A DNA stretch of 64,000 nt, from positions 1,126,023-1,190,022 of the forward strand of contig NZ_QUNH01000001.1 in NCBI RefSeq assembly GCF_003387355.1. The letters are read 5' to 3'. Positions 15,596 through 24,148 of this stretch are shown here, piece after piece (the first letter of the stretch is position 1; the number at the start of each line of letters is the position of its first letter). The translations under genes and the position numbers were made by a program. The notes under the pieces are model-generated. The model did no database searches, had not been told where the DNA came from, and saw only the letters and a list, made by a program, of their open reading frames with translations. This stretch comes from Winogradskyella sediminis. GTDB lineage: Bacteria > Bacteroidota > Bacteroidia > Flavobacteriales > Flavobacteriaceae.

Positions 15596-16777
15596 ATGAA
15601 AACACTCTACATAGGAAAAAATAAGAATGAGGTACAATGGAGTGTCGAAAACACCGAAATCTCAGTCTTGTATTCCAACAATGGTCTAGAAGCCATTAAT
15701 ATACTAAAAACCCAAAAGGATATAGGCGCTATAATTTGTGAATACAATCTGTCGGGAAATAATGGATTGTTTTTGCATCAACAACTTAAGGAAGAATATA
15801 ATCTATCTTCCATACCTTTTGTGTTGTTATTAGAAGAGCATAGTCCTAAAATTTATAGCGAAGCTTTTAAAGCTGGCGTCAATGATTACTTTGTAATGAA
15901 ATCTACTTCAATCGAGCAGATTATTTTAAGAACGAGACAATTAGCTCACCAAAATAAAGAAACCGCAGTGCCTCATAGTACAAGTAAACCTGCGACATAC
16001 AAATTTCCAATATCTAAGCGTATTTTTGATATAACAATAGCATCCTTTATTTTGTTAATGCTTTCCCCTTTGTTACTAATTATCATTATTGCCATTCGTA
16101 TAGAGTCCAAAGGCAAAGTCTATTACATTGCAAAACGAGTAGGCAGAAAAACATTTGATTTTTACAAACTTAGATCTATGCATAATGGTTCTGATAAGTT
16201 ACTAAAGCAGTTGGCTAAAGAAAAGAATCAGTACAGTAAAACTCCAGATACAACTAAAACCGAAACATCATCTTGTCCTAGATGTAATGCATTGCCAAAA
16301 GGTGAATTTTGTTCACCAGTTAAATACGCAGAAGAAAACAAAGTTTGTGATTATTGGTATATGGAACTCAAAAAGCAAGACCAATCTAATAACTCTAGCT
16401 TTATTAAAATAGTAGATGACCCAAGAATCACTAAAGTGGGAAAAATTATTAGAAATACAAGTATTGATGAATTACCTCAACTCATTAATGTTATAAAAGG
16501 AGATATGTCTTTAGTAGGTAACAGACCGCTTCCCGTTTACGAAGCCGAGTTACTAACCCAAGATCAAATGTCTAAGCGTTTTTTAGCGCCAGCTGGTATT
16601 ACAGGTTTGTGGCAAGTGGAATTAAGAGGTAAAGGAGGTGATATGTCTGAAGAAGAGCGTATTGCATTAGATAATAGATATGCGGATTATTTTACAGGAA
16701 ATAATTATTCACTTTGGTTCGATTTAAAAATTCTATTAAGAACCGTGCCTGCATTATTTCAAAAAAGTACAGTTTAG
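15596..16777 (+). CDS. Pseudo-receiver fused to a polyprenyl-P phosphoglycosyl transferase
   Basis: 393 residues. Residues 1-118 have the receiver fold pattern, but the acidic pair is missing and the phosphoacceptor Asp is Glu (E49 in IICEYNLSG); Lys102 survives without the following Pro. Residues 138-393 form a bacterial sugar transferase: a membrane helix (about 145-167), the SKGKVYYIAKRVGR and FYKLRSM blocks, the catalytic Asp-Glu pair D291-E292 in IDELPQLINVIKGDMSLVGNRPL, and the C-terminal GITGLWQ. This class moves a sugar phosphate from a UDP-sugar to undecaprenyl phosphate, the first step of exopolysaccharide repeat-unit synthesis. A four-Cys insert (C227, C230, C239, C251) splits the domain. 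Confidence 0.9.
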   Translation: MKTLYIGKNKNEVQWSVENTEISVLYSNNGLEAINILKTQKDIGAIICEYNLSGNNGLFLHQQLKEEYNLSSIPFVLLLEEHSPKIYSEAFKAGVNDYFVMKSTSIEQIILRTRQLAHQNKETAVPHSTSKPATYKFPISKRIFDITIASFILLMLSPLLLIIIIAIRIESKGKVYYIAKRVGRKTFDFYKLRSMHNGSDKLLKQLAKEKNQYSKTPDTTKTETSSCPRCNALPKGEFCSPVKYAEENKVCDYWYMELKKQDQSNNSSFIKIVDDPRITKVGKIIRNTSIDELPQLINVIKGDMSLVGNRPLPVYEAELLTQDQMSKRFLAPAGITGLWQVELRGKGGDMSEEERIALDNRYADYFTGNNYSLWFDLKILLRTVPALFQKSTV

Positions 16778-16800
16778 TTTTATATATTTTTGGTTGAGAG

Positions 16801-16844
16801 AGCTGCTATTTCATATGAATGAGATAGTAGCTTTTTTTTTTTTA
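16801..16844 (+). terminator. Rho-independent terminator
   Basis: A 14-pair stem: AGCTGCTATTTCAT (16801-16814) against ATGAGATAGTAGCT (16819-16832), with two G-T pairs, then an unbroken run of 12 T. It ends the REC/phosphoglycosyl transferase transcript. Confidence 0.92.
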
Positions 16845-16875
16845 AGGAACAATCTTTAACGGAATAACATAGCTT

Positions 16876-16961
16876 AATCATTGTACCCATTCAACTCATC
16901 TACACTAACTGTCCATCCATCGAAATATAGCCGAATTCGCTCTAAGCTCCATGTAGTTTTG
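16876..16961 (+). promoter_or_regulatory. Phased-box promoter of the TolC/Wzc/Wzx unit
   Basis: CATCTACAC (16897) and CATCGAAAT (16918) are 21 bp apart, with a weak in-phase box AATCATTGT at 16876. The -7 element TAGTTTTG is at 16954-16961, exactly 36 bp after the start of the last box; transcription would start near 16966, before the ATG at 17004. No -33 TTG is seen. Confidence 0.72.
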
Positions 16962-17003
16962 TACGAGTAATATAAGTATAATCGAGACCATTTGTCCCAA
17001 GCT

Positions 17004-17738
17004 ATGACACAAACAATAAAAATAATACTAACATCGGTACTTTTTGTATTTGCTAGTTCTTGCTTATTAGCGCAAGATTCTATAGCAAGTACCATAGAAG
17101 AAGAATCTCTAAAGTTAATGGTGCCTAAATTAGAAGTCTTAATGGATTCGGCTTTAGTTAATAATGGTATGTTAGCATATAGAAAGGATGAGATTGAAGT
17201 AAAAAAGGCCAACTTAAAAGCTAAGCGTCGTAATTGGACTAGAAATTTTGGAATTCAAGCAGATACCAGATATGGTAATTATAACAACTTTTCAAATAGT
17301 GTTAGCGAAGCGGAAACAGTAACCTTAACTAGTGCAACCACACAAACAACCTATGCCGTAGGACTATATCTTAAAATTCCAGTCTTCGATATATTTAATC
17401 GTAAGTCTGAAATGAAACAAGCCAAATTCGAAATCTCTCAAGCAGAAAATTTTGTAAAATTTCAAGAATATGAAATCAGAGAAAAAGTAATTCGGTATTA
17501 CGAAGATTTACTTCTTAAAGAAAATATTTTAAAAATTCAAGCTATCAACTTAAGCGATGCAAGGGTTAATATGGAAATGGCTAAAAAAGAATTCACTAAT
17601 GGCCAAATAGAAATGTACGAATACATTAGAATTTCTGACATTACAGCAGGTGTGGCTACAGAATTTGAAAAAGCAAAATCTAATTTATTGCTTGCAAAAA
17701 AATTATTAGAAAATTACACAGGGATTAAAATCAACTAA
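17004..17738 (+). CDS. Half-length TolC-family outer-membrane protein
   Basis: 244 residues from ATG 17004 (a TTG at 16992 is also in frame). Signal peptide with cleavage near LLA-Q (residues about 20). The mature part follows one TolC repeat: helix 'LMDSALVNNGMLAYRKDEIEVKKANLK', strands 'GIQADTRYG' and 'YAVGLYLKIPVFD', then long helices to the end. Normal TolC proteins hold two such repeats in about 430-480 residues; only one is present and the ORF is intact. It precedes the Wzc-like gene by 18 bases and no Wza-type exporter is seen, so it may form the outer-membrane exit for the polysaccharide. Confidence 0.75.
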   Translation: MTQTIKIILTSVLFVFASSCLLAQDSIASTIEEESLKLMVPKLEVLMDSALVNNGMLAYRKDEIEVKKANLKAKRRNWTRNFGIQADTRYGNYNNFSNSVSEAETVTLTSATTQTTYAVGLYLKIPVFDIFNRKSEMKQAKFEISQAENFVKFQEYEIREKVIRYYEDLLLKENILKIQAINLSDARVNMEMAKKEFTNGQIEMYEYIRISDITAGVATEFEKAKSNLLLAKKLLENYTGIKIN

Positions 17739-17756
17739 GCCTTAAGACGTATCATA

Positions 17757-20075
17757 ATGAAACCACTAGACTTTATAAAACTAATACTTAAACACAAGGT
17801 AATTTTAATTGTTGTACCACTCTTGTTTGGGGTTTTGGCTTTGGTACTTACGGCTAACCCAAAAAGAAATTACTACTCAGAAACGGTATTATATACTGGT
17901 ATAGCTTCGGGTTCATCTATAGAAATGGATAAATCTTTTAACTATTTGGCTGCTAACAATGCCTTCGATAATCTTATAAATATATTAAAGTCTAGAGATA
18001 CACAAGAAGAAGTGGCTGTTAGATTGTTGAGTCAGCACATATTACTAGATCAGCCTAATCATAAATTTATATCTGAAAATGCTTTTGAAGAACTACAAGA
18101 CATTCTTCCAGAAAATTTAAAATTGGATTTGGCTAAAGCTGTAGACTTAAATCAAGATGCAGCATCTCAATATGAAGCTACCGTTGCATATTTAATAGAA
18201 TTGATGAACAGCGATAATTCAAACTTTGTCTATTCTTTGTTAAGTTACGACCATCCGCATTATTCCTTAGAAGCGATATCTAAAGTTAAGGTAGAACGCA
18301 TCTCTTCGAGTGATCTTGTAAAATTAACCTACGAAATTGATGATCCTGGTATTTGTCAGCAAACCCTTAAGATTTATACGGAAGTCTGTAAGCAAAAGTA
18401 TAAAGATTTAAAAGAGAGCGGATCGGATACGGTTGTAAAATATTTTGAAGCGCAACTTTCAGAATCTGAAAAAAAATTAAAGGCCATTGAACAAAAATTA
18501 TTAAAGTTTAATCAGGAAAATAATATCATTAATTATTACGAACAAAGTAAAGCCGTAGCTATTGTAAAAGAAGATATGGGTGTGGCCTACAAAAAAGGTA
18601 TGGCGCAGTTAGCAGGTTCAGAGGCGTCAGCACAACGATTACAAAAGAAATTGGCCATTCAAGAAGCCATACAGCAGAAGAACAATGCCATTGTAAATAG
18701 TAAAAAGGAATTGGGAGATCTTAATTACAAAATTGGTATGTACAGTGCCAAAGCTGGAGATGATGAAGCGTCAAAGCAAAAATTAGAGACATTAAATAAG
18801 CAGGCTAAAGTACTTCAAGAAAAAATAAAGTCTAATGTTGATGAATTGTATACGTTTCAGAATTCAACAGATGGTGTTCCTATTAAAAAAGTGCTTCCAG
18901 ATTGGGTAGATAAAGAGGTTGAAACAGAAGATTTAAAAGCGAAACTCTCTGTGATGAATGCTCAAAGTCAGGCCATAGATGAGCAGTTTGCGGCCTATGC
19001 ACCTGCAGGAGCTAATTTAAAACGTATAGAACGAGAGATTAACGTAGCAGAGCAGGAGTATTTAGAAATATTACATGGACTTAATTTGGCAAAACTGAAA
19101 TTCCAAGATGCTCAATTGTCTAGTAATTTAACAGCTGTAGATCCTCCCTTTTTTCCACTTAAGCCCATACCCTCTAAACGTAAAATTATTGTAATAGCAT
19201 TGGTATTAGTCACAGGAATTATAATTCTTGCCGCGATCTTATTTATGGAATTTTTTGATGATACTTTAAAAAATCAAAAAAATGCAGAGCAAAAGCTTAA
19301 TCTACCTGCATTGGGAATGCTTCCTAAATTGTTTGTGGCTAAACCACATTTAGATATGGTTAAAATTCAAGAGCGTTTAATGGATTTTATAATGCAAAAT
19401 TTTTATCAAACATTTAAAGATAAAACCAAATCTCCAAAAATTATTACAGTGTTTAGTACTCGGAAGTATGAAGGTAAAAGTGTAATTACAACTAATATTG
19501 CTAAGCGTATAAAGGCATCTGGTCATTCGGTTAAGGTTATCAATCATTCAAACGAAAAGCTATCCATTGCAAAACCTCCTAAATATACATGGTTATATAA
19601 GTTTTTTGGATATCAGAATCCTACCATAGATTATAAACATCCTTTTCTTACCGCTGTTACGGATAATAGTTTAGAGGCTGAAGAGTATCAAACCTATTCG
19701 GTTGGTGCAGATTACAGAGATATTAAATCGGTTAATGACCTCGGTATAGATATTAATGAAAGTGAAAATACACCTGATTATATCTTAATCGAATTGCCAA
19801 GTATGTTAGAGTGCAATTATCCTGCAGAATTATTGACAAAATCAGATTTAGCATTAATGGTGTGTCGCTCAAATAGATTGTGGTCTAATGCAGATAATAC
19901 AATGCTAGATCAGGTAAAATCATTATTGGGAGGTAAGGTTAAATTTATCATTAACGGTGTCGATCTAAAAGAAGTAGAGAATGTAATAGGCGAATTACCT
20001 AAAGAGCGATCTGCAACTAGAGTGCGATTAAAAAACATGTTTCGCTTTCAGTTTTATACTAGTAACCATATTTAA
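17757..20075 (+). CDS. Wzc-like polysaccharide co-polymerase with decayed kinase domain
   Basis: 772 residues. A Wzz domain begins with a membrane helix (about 14-33), is followed by a long periplasmic coiled-coil region and ends in a second helix (about 476-498) preceded by Pro-rich DPPFFPLKPIPSKRK, the GNVR/Wzc layout. The cytoplasmic part resembles BY-kinases but is eroded: GKS of Walker A remains (K574 in YEGKSVITTNIAK), the A' motif (normally DxDxR) reads INHSN, and Walker B Asp is Glu (E679 in ILIELPSM). The C-terminal Tyr cluster is absent. It likely sets chain length with Wzy, without normal kinase activity. Confidence 0.87.
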   Translation: MKPLDFIKLILKHKVILIVVPLLFGVLALVLTANPKRNYYSETVLYTGIASGSSIEMDKSFNYLAANNAFDNLINILKSRDTQEEVAVRLLSQHILLDQPNHKFISENAFEELQDILPENLKLDLAKAVDLNQDAASQYEATVAYLIELMNSDNSNFVYSLLSYDHPHYSLEAISKVKVERISSSDLVKLTYEIDDPGICQQTLKIYTEVCKQKYKDLKESGSDTVVKYFEAQLSESEKKLKAIEQKLLKFNQENNIINYYEQSKAVAIVKEDMGVAYKKGMAQLAGSEASAQRLQKKLAIQEAIQQKNNAIVNSKKELGDLNYKIGMYSAKAGDDEASKQKLETLNKQAKVLQEKIKSNVDELYTFQNSTDGVPIKKVLPDWVDKEVETEDLKAKLSVMNAQSQAIDEQFAAYAPAGANLKRIEREINVAEQEYLEILHGLNLAKLKFQDAQLSSNLTAVDPPFFPLKPIPSKRKIIVIALVLVTGIIILAAILFMEFFDDTLKNQKNAEQKLNLPALGMLPKLFVAKPHLDMVKIQERLMDFIMQNFYQTFKDKTKSPKIITVFSTRKYEGKSVITTNIAKRIKASGHSVKVINHSNEKLSIAKPPKYTWLYKFFGYQNPTIDYKHPFLTAVTDNSLEAEEYQTYSVGADYRDIKSVNDLGIDINESENTPDYILIELPSMLECNYPAELLTKSDLALMVCRSNRLWSNADNTMLDQVKSLLGGKVKFIINGVDLKEVENVIGELPKERSATRVRLKNMFRFQFYTSNHI

Positions 20076-20078
20076 AAC

Positions 20079-21449
20079 ATGAAAAAACTGCTCCATAAAA
20101 TTATTAAAGAGGATAATTTCTTGTCCTTATCAGGAAATCTAATTATTGCGTTTTTAGGGTTTTGTGGTTTTGCCTTGCTTGCAAGGAGTTTAGAAACAGA
20201 AGAATTTGCACAATGGGTTTTATTTATTTCCGGAGGTTCACTTGTAGAAATGTTGCGCTACGGTATTACAAACAACGGATTGGTAAGATTTTTATCTGGT
20301 GCTGCGGCAGAGCGTAGAGACCAATTTATAGGTGCTAATGTTATTATTAGTGTTTTAGCAACCATAGTTATAGCTCTTATATTAATAGCGTTTAAACAAA
20401 TTTTTAGTAGTACTATAGCGAATTCATCATACGCGCTATTTTTTAATTGGTATCCTATTTTGGCATTTGTTAATCTTCCATTTAATAACGCTTTAGTTGT
20501 ACAACAGGCAAAAATGAAGTATGACAAAATTTTAATAATTAAAGCAATTAATAGCGGTTTGTTTTTCTCTTTCTTAGTTATGAATACGTTTTATTTAAAA
20601 CGATCGATATTAGATGTCATCCTTGTGTTTATAGGCATTAATGCATTTACTTCACTGATTTGCATATTAAAATCTTGGGATGGCATAACATTGTTTAGAA
20701 GAGCTAATAAAAGCACCTTTAAAACCCTATTAAACTTTGGTAAATACAGCACATTTACTTTAATAGGAACAAACTTATTACGTAATGCAGATATTTTTAT
20801 CATTAGTATTAGTCCGTTTGGAGATGTCGCAGTAGCTTTGTTTAGTATTCCATTAAAGCTTACCGAAATTCAACAAATTCCTTTAAGAAGTTTTACTGCT
20901 ACCGCATTTCCTAAAATGTCTAAGGCCAGTTTAGAAATGAAGACTGAAAAAGTGAAGGCTTTGTTTGAAGTCTATTCCGGTGCACTAACTTATATGTTTT
21001 TTGCACTATCATTAATCACTTTTGTTTTTGCAAAAGAATTTGTAATTCTCATATCTGGTTATCAATATTTAGAATCATCGGTTATGGGTATAGATATTGT
21101 TTCCATTGTTAGAATTTTATCTGTTTATGGTGTTTTGCTGCCTATTGATAGGATGACGGGAATAGGGCTAGATAGCATTAATAAGCCACAAATAAATGCG
21201 TTAAAGGTATTAATTATGTTATCGGCTAACATTATTGGAGATTTTATAGCCATCTATATTTTTAAGTCTATTGAAATGGTTGCGGTGTCTACGCTAGTGT
21301 TTACAAGCTTAGGGATAGTTGTAGGCTTCCATTTTCTCAATAAAAATTTCAGCATTTCCTTGTTAGAAATTTTTAAGCAAGGTAATTCCTTTTACAAATC
21401 GTTATGGTTACAATTTAAGGCCTTTAGAAGTAAGCAAGCTACTATATAG
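20079..21449 (+). CDS. Wzx-type repeat-unit flippase
   Basis: 456 residues, 12 or more hydrophobic helices across the whole length, opening with the 'SGNLIIAFLGFCGFALLARSLETEEFAQW' pattern of the oligosaccharide flippase (MATE-like Wzx) family. It starts 3 bases after the Wzc-like stop, hence same transcript. Wzx proteins move undecaprenyl-diphosphate-linked repeat units across the inner membrane, which fits the neighbouring initiating transferase and polymerase. Poor sequence conservation is normal for the family, so the call rests on topology, the N-terminal pattern and context. Confidence 0.87.
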   Translation: MKKLLHKIIKEDNFLSLSGNLIIAFLGFCGFALLARSLETEEFAQWVLFISGGSLVEMLRYGITNNGLVRFLSGAAAERRDQFIGANVIISVLATIVIALILIAFKQIFSSTIANSSYALFFNWYPILAFVNLPFNNALVVQQAKMKYDKILIIKAINSGLFFSFLVMNTFYLKRSILDVILVFIGINAFTSLICILKSWDGITLFRRANKSTFKTLLNFGKYSTFTLIGTNLLRNADIFIISISPFGDVAVALFSIPLKLTEIQQIPLRSFTATAFPKMSKASLEMKTEKVKALFEVYSGALTYMFFALSLITFVFAKEFVILISGYQYLESSVMGIDIVSIVRILSVYGVLLPIDRMTGIGLDSINKPQINALKVLIMLSANIIGDFIAIYIFKSIEMVAVSTLVFTSLGIVVGFHFLNKNFSISLLEIFKQGNSFYKSLWLQFKAFRSKQATI

Positions 21450-21549
21450 TTATAGAATATGAATCTACTTTAGGTGTTTCATTATTTGTGTAACTTATTT
21501 CAATGGCCGAAAGTTACCGTACCAAATGTCTTTCTTATTAAAATTACTT

Positions 21550-21635
21550 AATCAATACCAGTTAACTATTCGTCTACATTAAAGGTTCATCCATCGAAAT
21601 CTAACAGAATTCTCTCTAATTGAAAAGTATGTTTG
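21550..21635 (+). promoter_or_regulatory. Phased-box promoter of the Wzy/glycosyltransferase unit
   Basis: Three in-phase boxes: AATCAATAC (21550), CGTCTACAT (21571) and CATCGAAAT (21592), each 21 bp apart. The -7 element TATGTTTG lies at 21628-21635, exactly 36 bp after the last box start, the same geometry as upstream of the TolC gene. The second box lies in ACTATTCGTC (21565-21574), near the AlgR consensus. The ATG follows at 21676. Confidence 0.75.
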
Positions 21636-21675
21636 TAGTGATAAACAGACTATTATAAAGTCTGATCTATTGACA

Positions 21676-23151
21676 ATGAATGCTTTAAATAAACATATCA
21701 ACCCATTTGAAACAAAATCTGGTTCTATGCGTATTACAAATCGTAATACCATAATTGCAGTAATTAGTTTATTATTAATTTCAGGTTTGGTCATTGTTAA
21801 AGCTCAGATTATAGGTTTAGCACTGTGTGTGGGATTATTAGCAATAATAGGTTTGGTGTATGTTGTTTTTAAGACGCCTAAATTTGGTATTTACTTACTT
21901 ATTATTTTAGGTTTTTTTGTTACAGGTGCTTCTCGATATGTTGTAGCGCCTTGGGGATTAACCATTGATGCAATGTTAGTTTTAGTCTATGTTGCTCTCT
22001 TTTTTAAAGGGTTTGCGATACAAATTCCATGGTATAGAGCAAAATCTAGCTTAACAGTGGTGGTTACCTTGTGGATGGCTTACGTTTTTCTTCAATTAGG
22101 GAACCCAGAAGTATTGAGCAGAGAGGCTTGGTTTTATGCTATGAGAGGTGTTGGCTTATATCAATTCTTAGTAATTCCGTTACTATTTATGTTATTTAAT
22201 AAGCAGAAAGATCTCAATAACTTTTTCATTATTTGGGGAGTGCTTTCTGTTATAGGAACGGTAAAGGGGTTACAGCAATTTTATTTTGGAGTAGATCCTT
22301 TTGAGCAGCGCTGGCTAGATCAAGGAGGTGCAGAAACTCATGTGCTTTTTGGTAAATTAAGAGTATTTTCATTTTACTCAGATGCTGGTCAGTATGGTGC
22401 TTCACAAGGCCATGCCGGAGTTGTGTTTGGTATTTTAGCCTTGTTTAGAAAATCGAGCTTAAAACTTAGATTGTTCTTTATCACTGTCGCTTTAGCTGGA
22501 CTTCTAGGAATGATGATTTCTGGGACGAGAGGTGCTATTTCAGTTCCGGCTATTGGTGGTTTTATGTTTTTAATTCTTAGAAAAAATATCAAAATTCTTA
22601 TTCTGGGAGCTGTCTTAGGTATTGGTGTCTATGTGTTTTTTGCGCATACCACTATAGGCCAGGGAAATGCAGAAATAAGGAGAATGCGAACCGCCTTTGA
22701 TCCCAATGAAGCATCCTTGCAGGTACGATTGGCCAACCAAAGAAAGTTAAAAGGCTATTTGGCAACAAGACCATTTGGCGGAGGACTTGGTGCCACAGGA
22801 AATTGGGGGCAACGTTTTACACCACAAAGCTTTTTAGCCAATACGGCTACCGATAGTTGGTATGTAATGATCTGGGCAGATACAGGAGTGGTTGGATTGG
22901 TATATTACCTATTTATGCTATTCTTTATTCTTATTACAGGAGCACGTAACGTCATGTTTAAGATAAAAGATAAAAACCTTAAAATACAAATCACCGCGAT
23001 TACCTGCGGTATGGCAGGTATTATGATGGCCTCTTATGGCAATGGTGTTTTTGGGCAAATGCCAACAGGAATACTTATGTACGTCACCATGGTGTTTATG
23101 TTTATAGCACCTCAATTAGATAAAAAAGCAATTACAGCAATAAAAAAATAA
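21676..23151 (+). CDS. O-antigen ligase/polymerase-like (Wzy) membrane protein
   Basis: 491 residues from ATG 21676 (an in-frame TTG lies two codons upstream). At least ten hydrophobic helices; a large periplasmic loop in the second half holds the features usual for Wzy/WaaL proteins (GTRGAIS, then 'RLANQRKLKGYLATRPFGGGLGATGNWGQ' with Arg and Gly residues, and TDSWYVMIWADTGVVGL). These proteins join undecaprenyl-linked repeat units into polymer. With Wzx, the Wzc-like protein and the phosphoglycosyl transferase this completes a Wzx/Wzy pathway. First gene of the unit driven from the promoter at 21550-21635. Confidence 0.85.
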   Translation: MNALNKHINPFETKSGSMRITNRNTIIAVISLLLISGLVIVKAQIIGLALCVGLLAIIGLVYVVFKTPKFGIYLLIILGFFVTGASRYVVAPWGLTIDAMLVLVYVALFFKGFAIQIPWYRAKSSLTVVVTLWMAYVFLQLGNPEVLSREAWFYAMRGVGLYQFLVIPLLFMLFNKQKDLNNFFIIWGVLSVIGTVKGLQQFYFGVDPFEQRWLDQGGAETHVLFGKLRVFSFYSDAGQYGASQGHAGVVFGILALFRKSSLKLRLFFITVALAGLLGMMISGTRGAISVPAIGGFMFLILRKNIKILILGAVLGIGVYVFFAHTTIGQGNAEIRRMRTAFDPNEASLQVRLANQRKLKGYLATRPFGGGLGATGNWGQRFTPQSFLANTATDSWYVMIWADTGVVGLVYYLFMLFFILITGARNVMFKIKDKNLKIQITAITCGMAGIMMASYGNGVFGQMPTGILMYVTMVFMFIAPQLDKKAITAIKK

Positions 23152-23154
23152 GTC

Positions 23155-24120
23155 ATGAATTTTAGAAGTATCAGCGATTTAAACGAAACTATTTTACGAC
23201 AACTTCACGTTATACCGAGACATTTTGATTTGGTTGTCGGTGTCCCAAGAAGTGGTATGATGCCAGCAAACCTTTTGTCCCTTTACCTCAATTTACCTTA
23301 TACAGATATTCACTCATTTATTAAAGGTTTTGTGTATAAAGCCGGAGCGCGAAAACAATTTTTTGATGCTTCAGAATATAAAAATATTTTGGTGGTAGAT
23401 GATAGTATTGCATCGGGTTCGGCATTAGCAGAATGTAAGGAGAGCTTAGCACATTTAAATCAAAAATTTAATTTTAGTTACTGTGTTGTTTATGCAACTC
23501 CAGAAAAAGCTAAGGCTGTAGATTTTGCATTAGAAAATGTAGCAACACCTCGCTATTTTCAATGGAATATCTTTAACCATTCTACATTAGATAAGGCTTG
23601 TTTTGATATTGACGGTGTGCTTTGTGTTGATCCTTCTAAAGAACAAAACGATGATGGTCCTAATTATAAATCGTTTTTACTTAATGCAGCACCATTATAT
23701 ATTCCAGGAAGTAAAATAGGCACTTTAGTGACTTCTAGGTTAGAAAAATATCGCGAAGAAACTGAAATCTGGTTAAAAAAACATGGCATTAAATACGACA
23801 AATTGGTGATGTTAGACTTGCCAGATATGAAAGCGAGACAAAAGGCTAATTGTCATGGTAGCCATAAAGCTAAAGAGTATAAAAATAGTACTTACAACTT
23901 ATTTATTGAAAGCGATTTAAGACAAGCCATAGAGATCAATAAGCTGACTAAAAAACCTGTGTTCTGTACAGAAAACTTTAAAATGATTTATGACTCAGAA
24001 TCTCTAACTTATAACATTAAAAGTGGAAAGTATTTACCATTTTTAAGAGAAACCGCACTTCAACTTAGAACAAAGCTTGGTAAGTTAAAACGTAAAGAGC
24101 TAAAGTTTAAGTCTCATTAA
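23155..24120 (+). CDS. PRPP-type phosphoribosyltransferase fused to a HAD-like domain
   Basis: 321 residues. Residues 1-130 are a type I phosphoribosyltransferase: GVPRSG loop (29-34) and the 13-residue PRPP motif VVDDSIASGSAL (80-91). From about 147 a HAD-like domain begins with CFDIDGVLC (D151, D153), continuing with a Thr-Ser motif LVTSR and a late Lys; a 'FIESDLRQA' motif near the end matches the last acidic HAD motif. PRPP-dependent transfer followed by dephosphorylation is the logic used to build ribofuranose into some capsules, so a role in making a ribose donor or decoration is possible. Lies 3 bases after the polymerase gene. Confidence 0.8.
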   Translation: MNFRSISDLNETILRQLHVIPRHFDLVVGVPRSGMMPANLLSLYLNLPYTDIHSFIKGFVYKAGARKQFFDASEYKNILVVDDSIASGSALAECKESLAHLNQKFNFSYCVVYATPEKAKAVDFALENVATPRYFQWNIFNHSTLDKACFDIDGVLCVDPSKEQNDDGPNYKSFLLNAAPLYIPGSKIGTLVTSRLEKYREETEIWLKKHGIKYDKLVMLDLPDMKARQKANCHGSHKAKEYKNSTYNLFIESDLRQAIEINKLTKKPVFCTENFKMIYDSESLTYNIKSGKYLPFLRETALQLRTKLGKLKRKELKFKSH

Positions 24121-24148
24121 TTATTCAATTTTTTTAAACCTTGTATCC

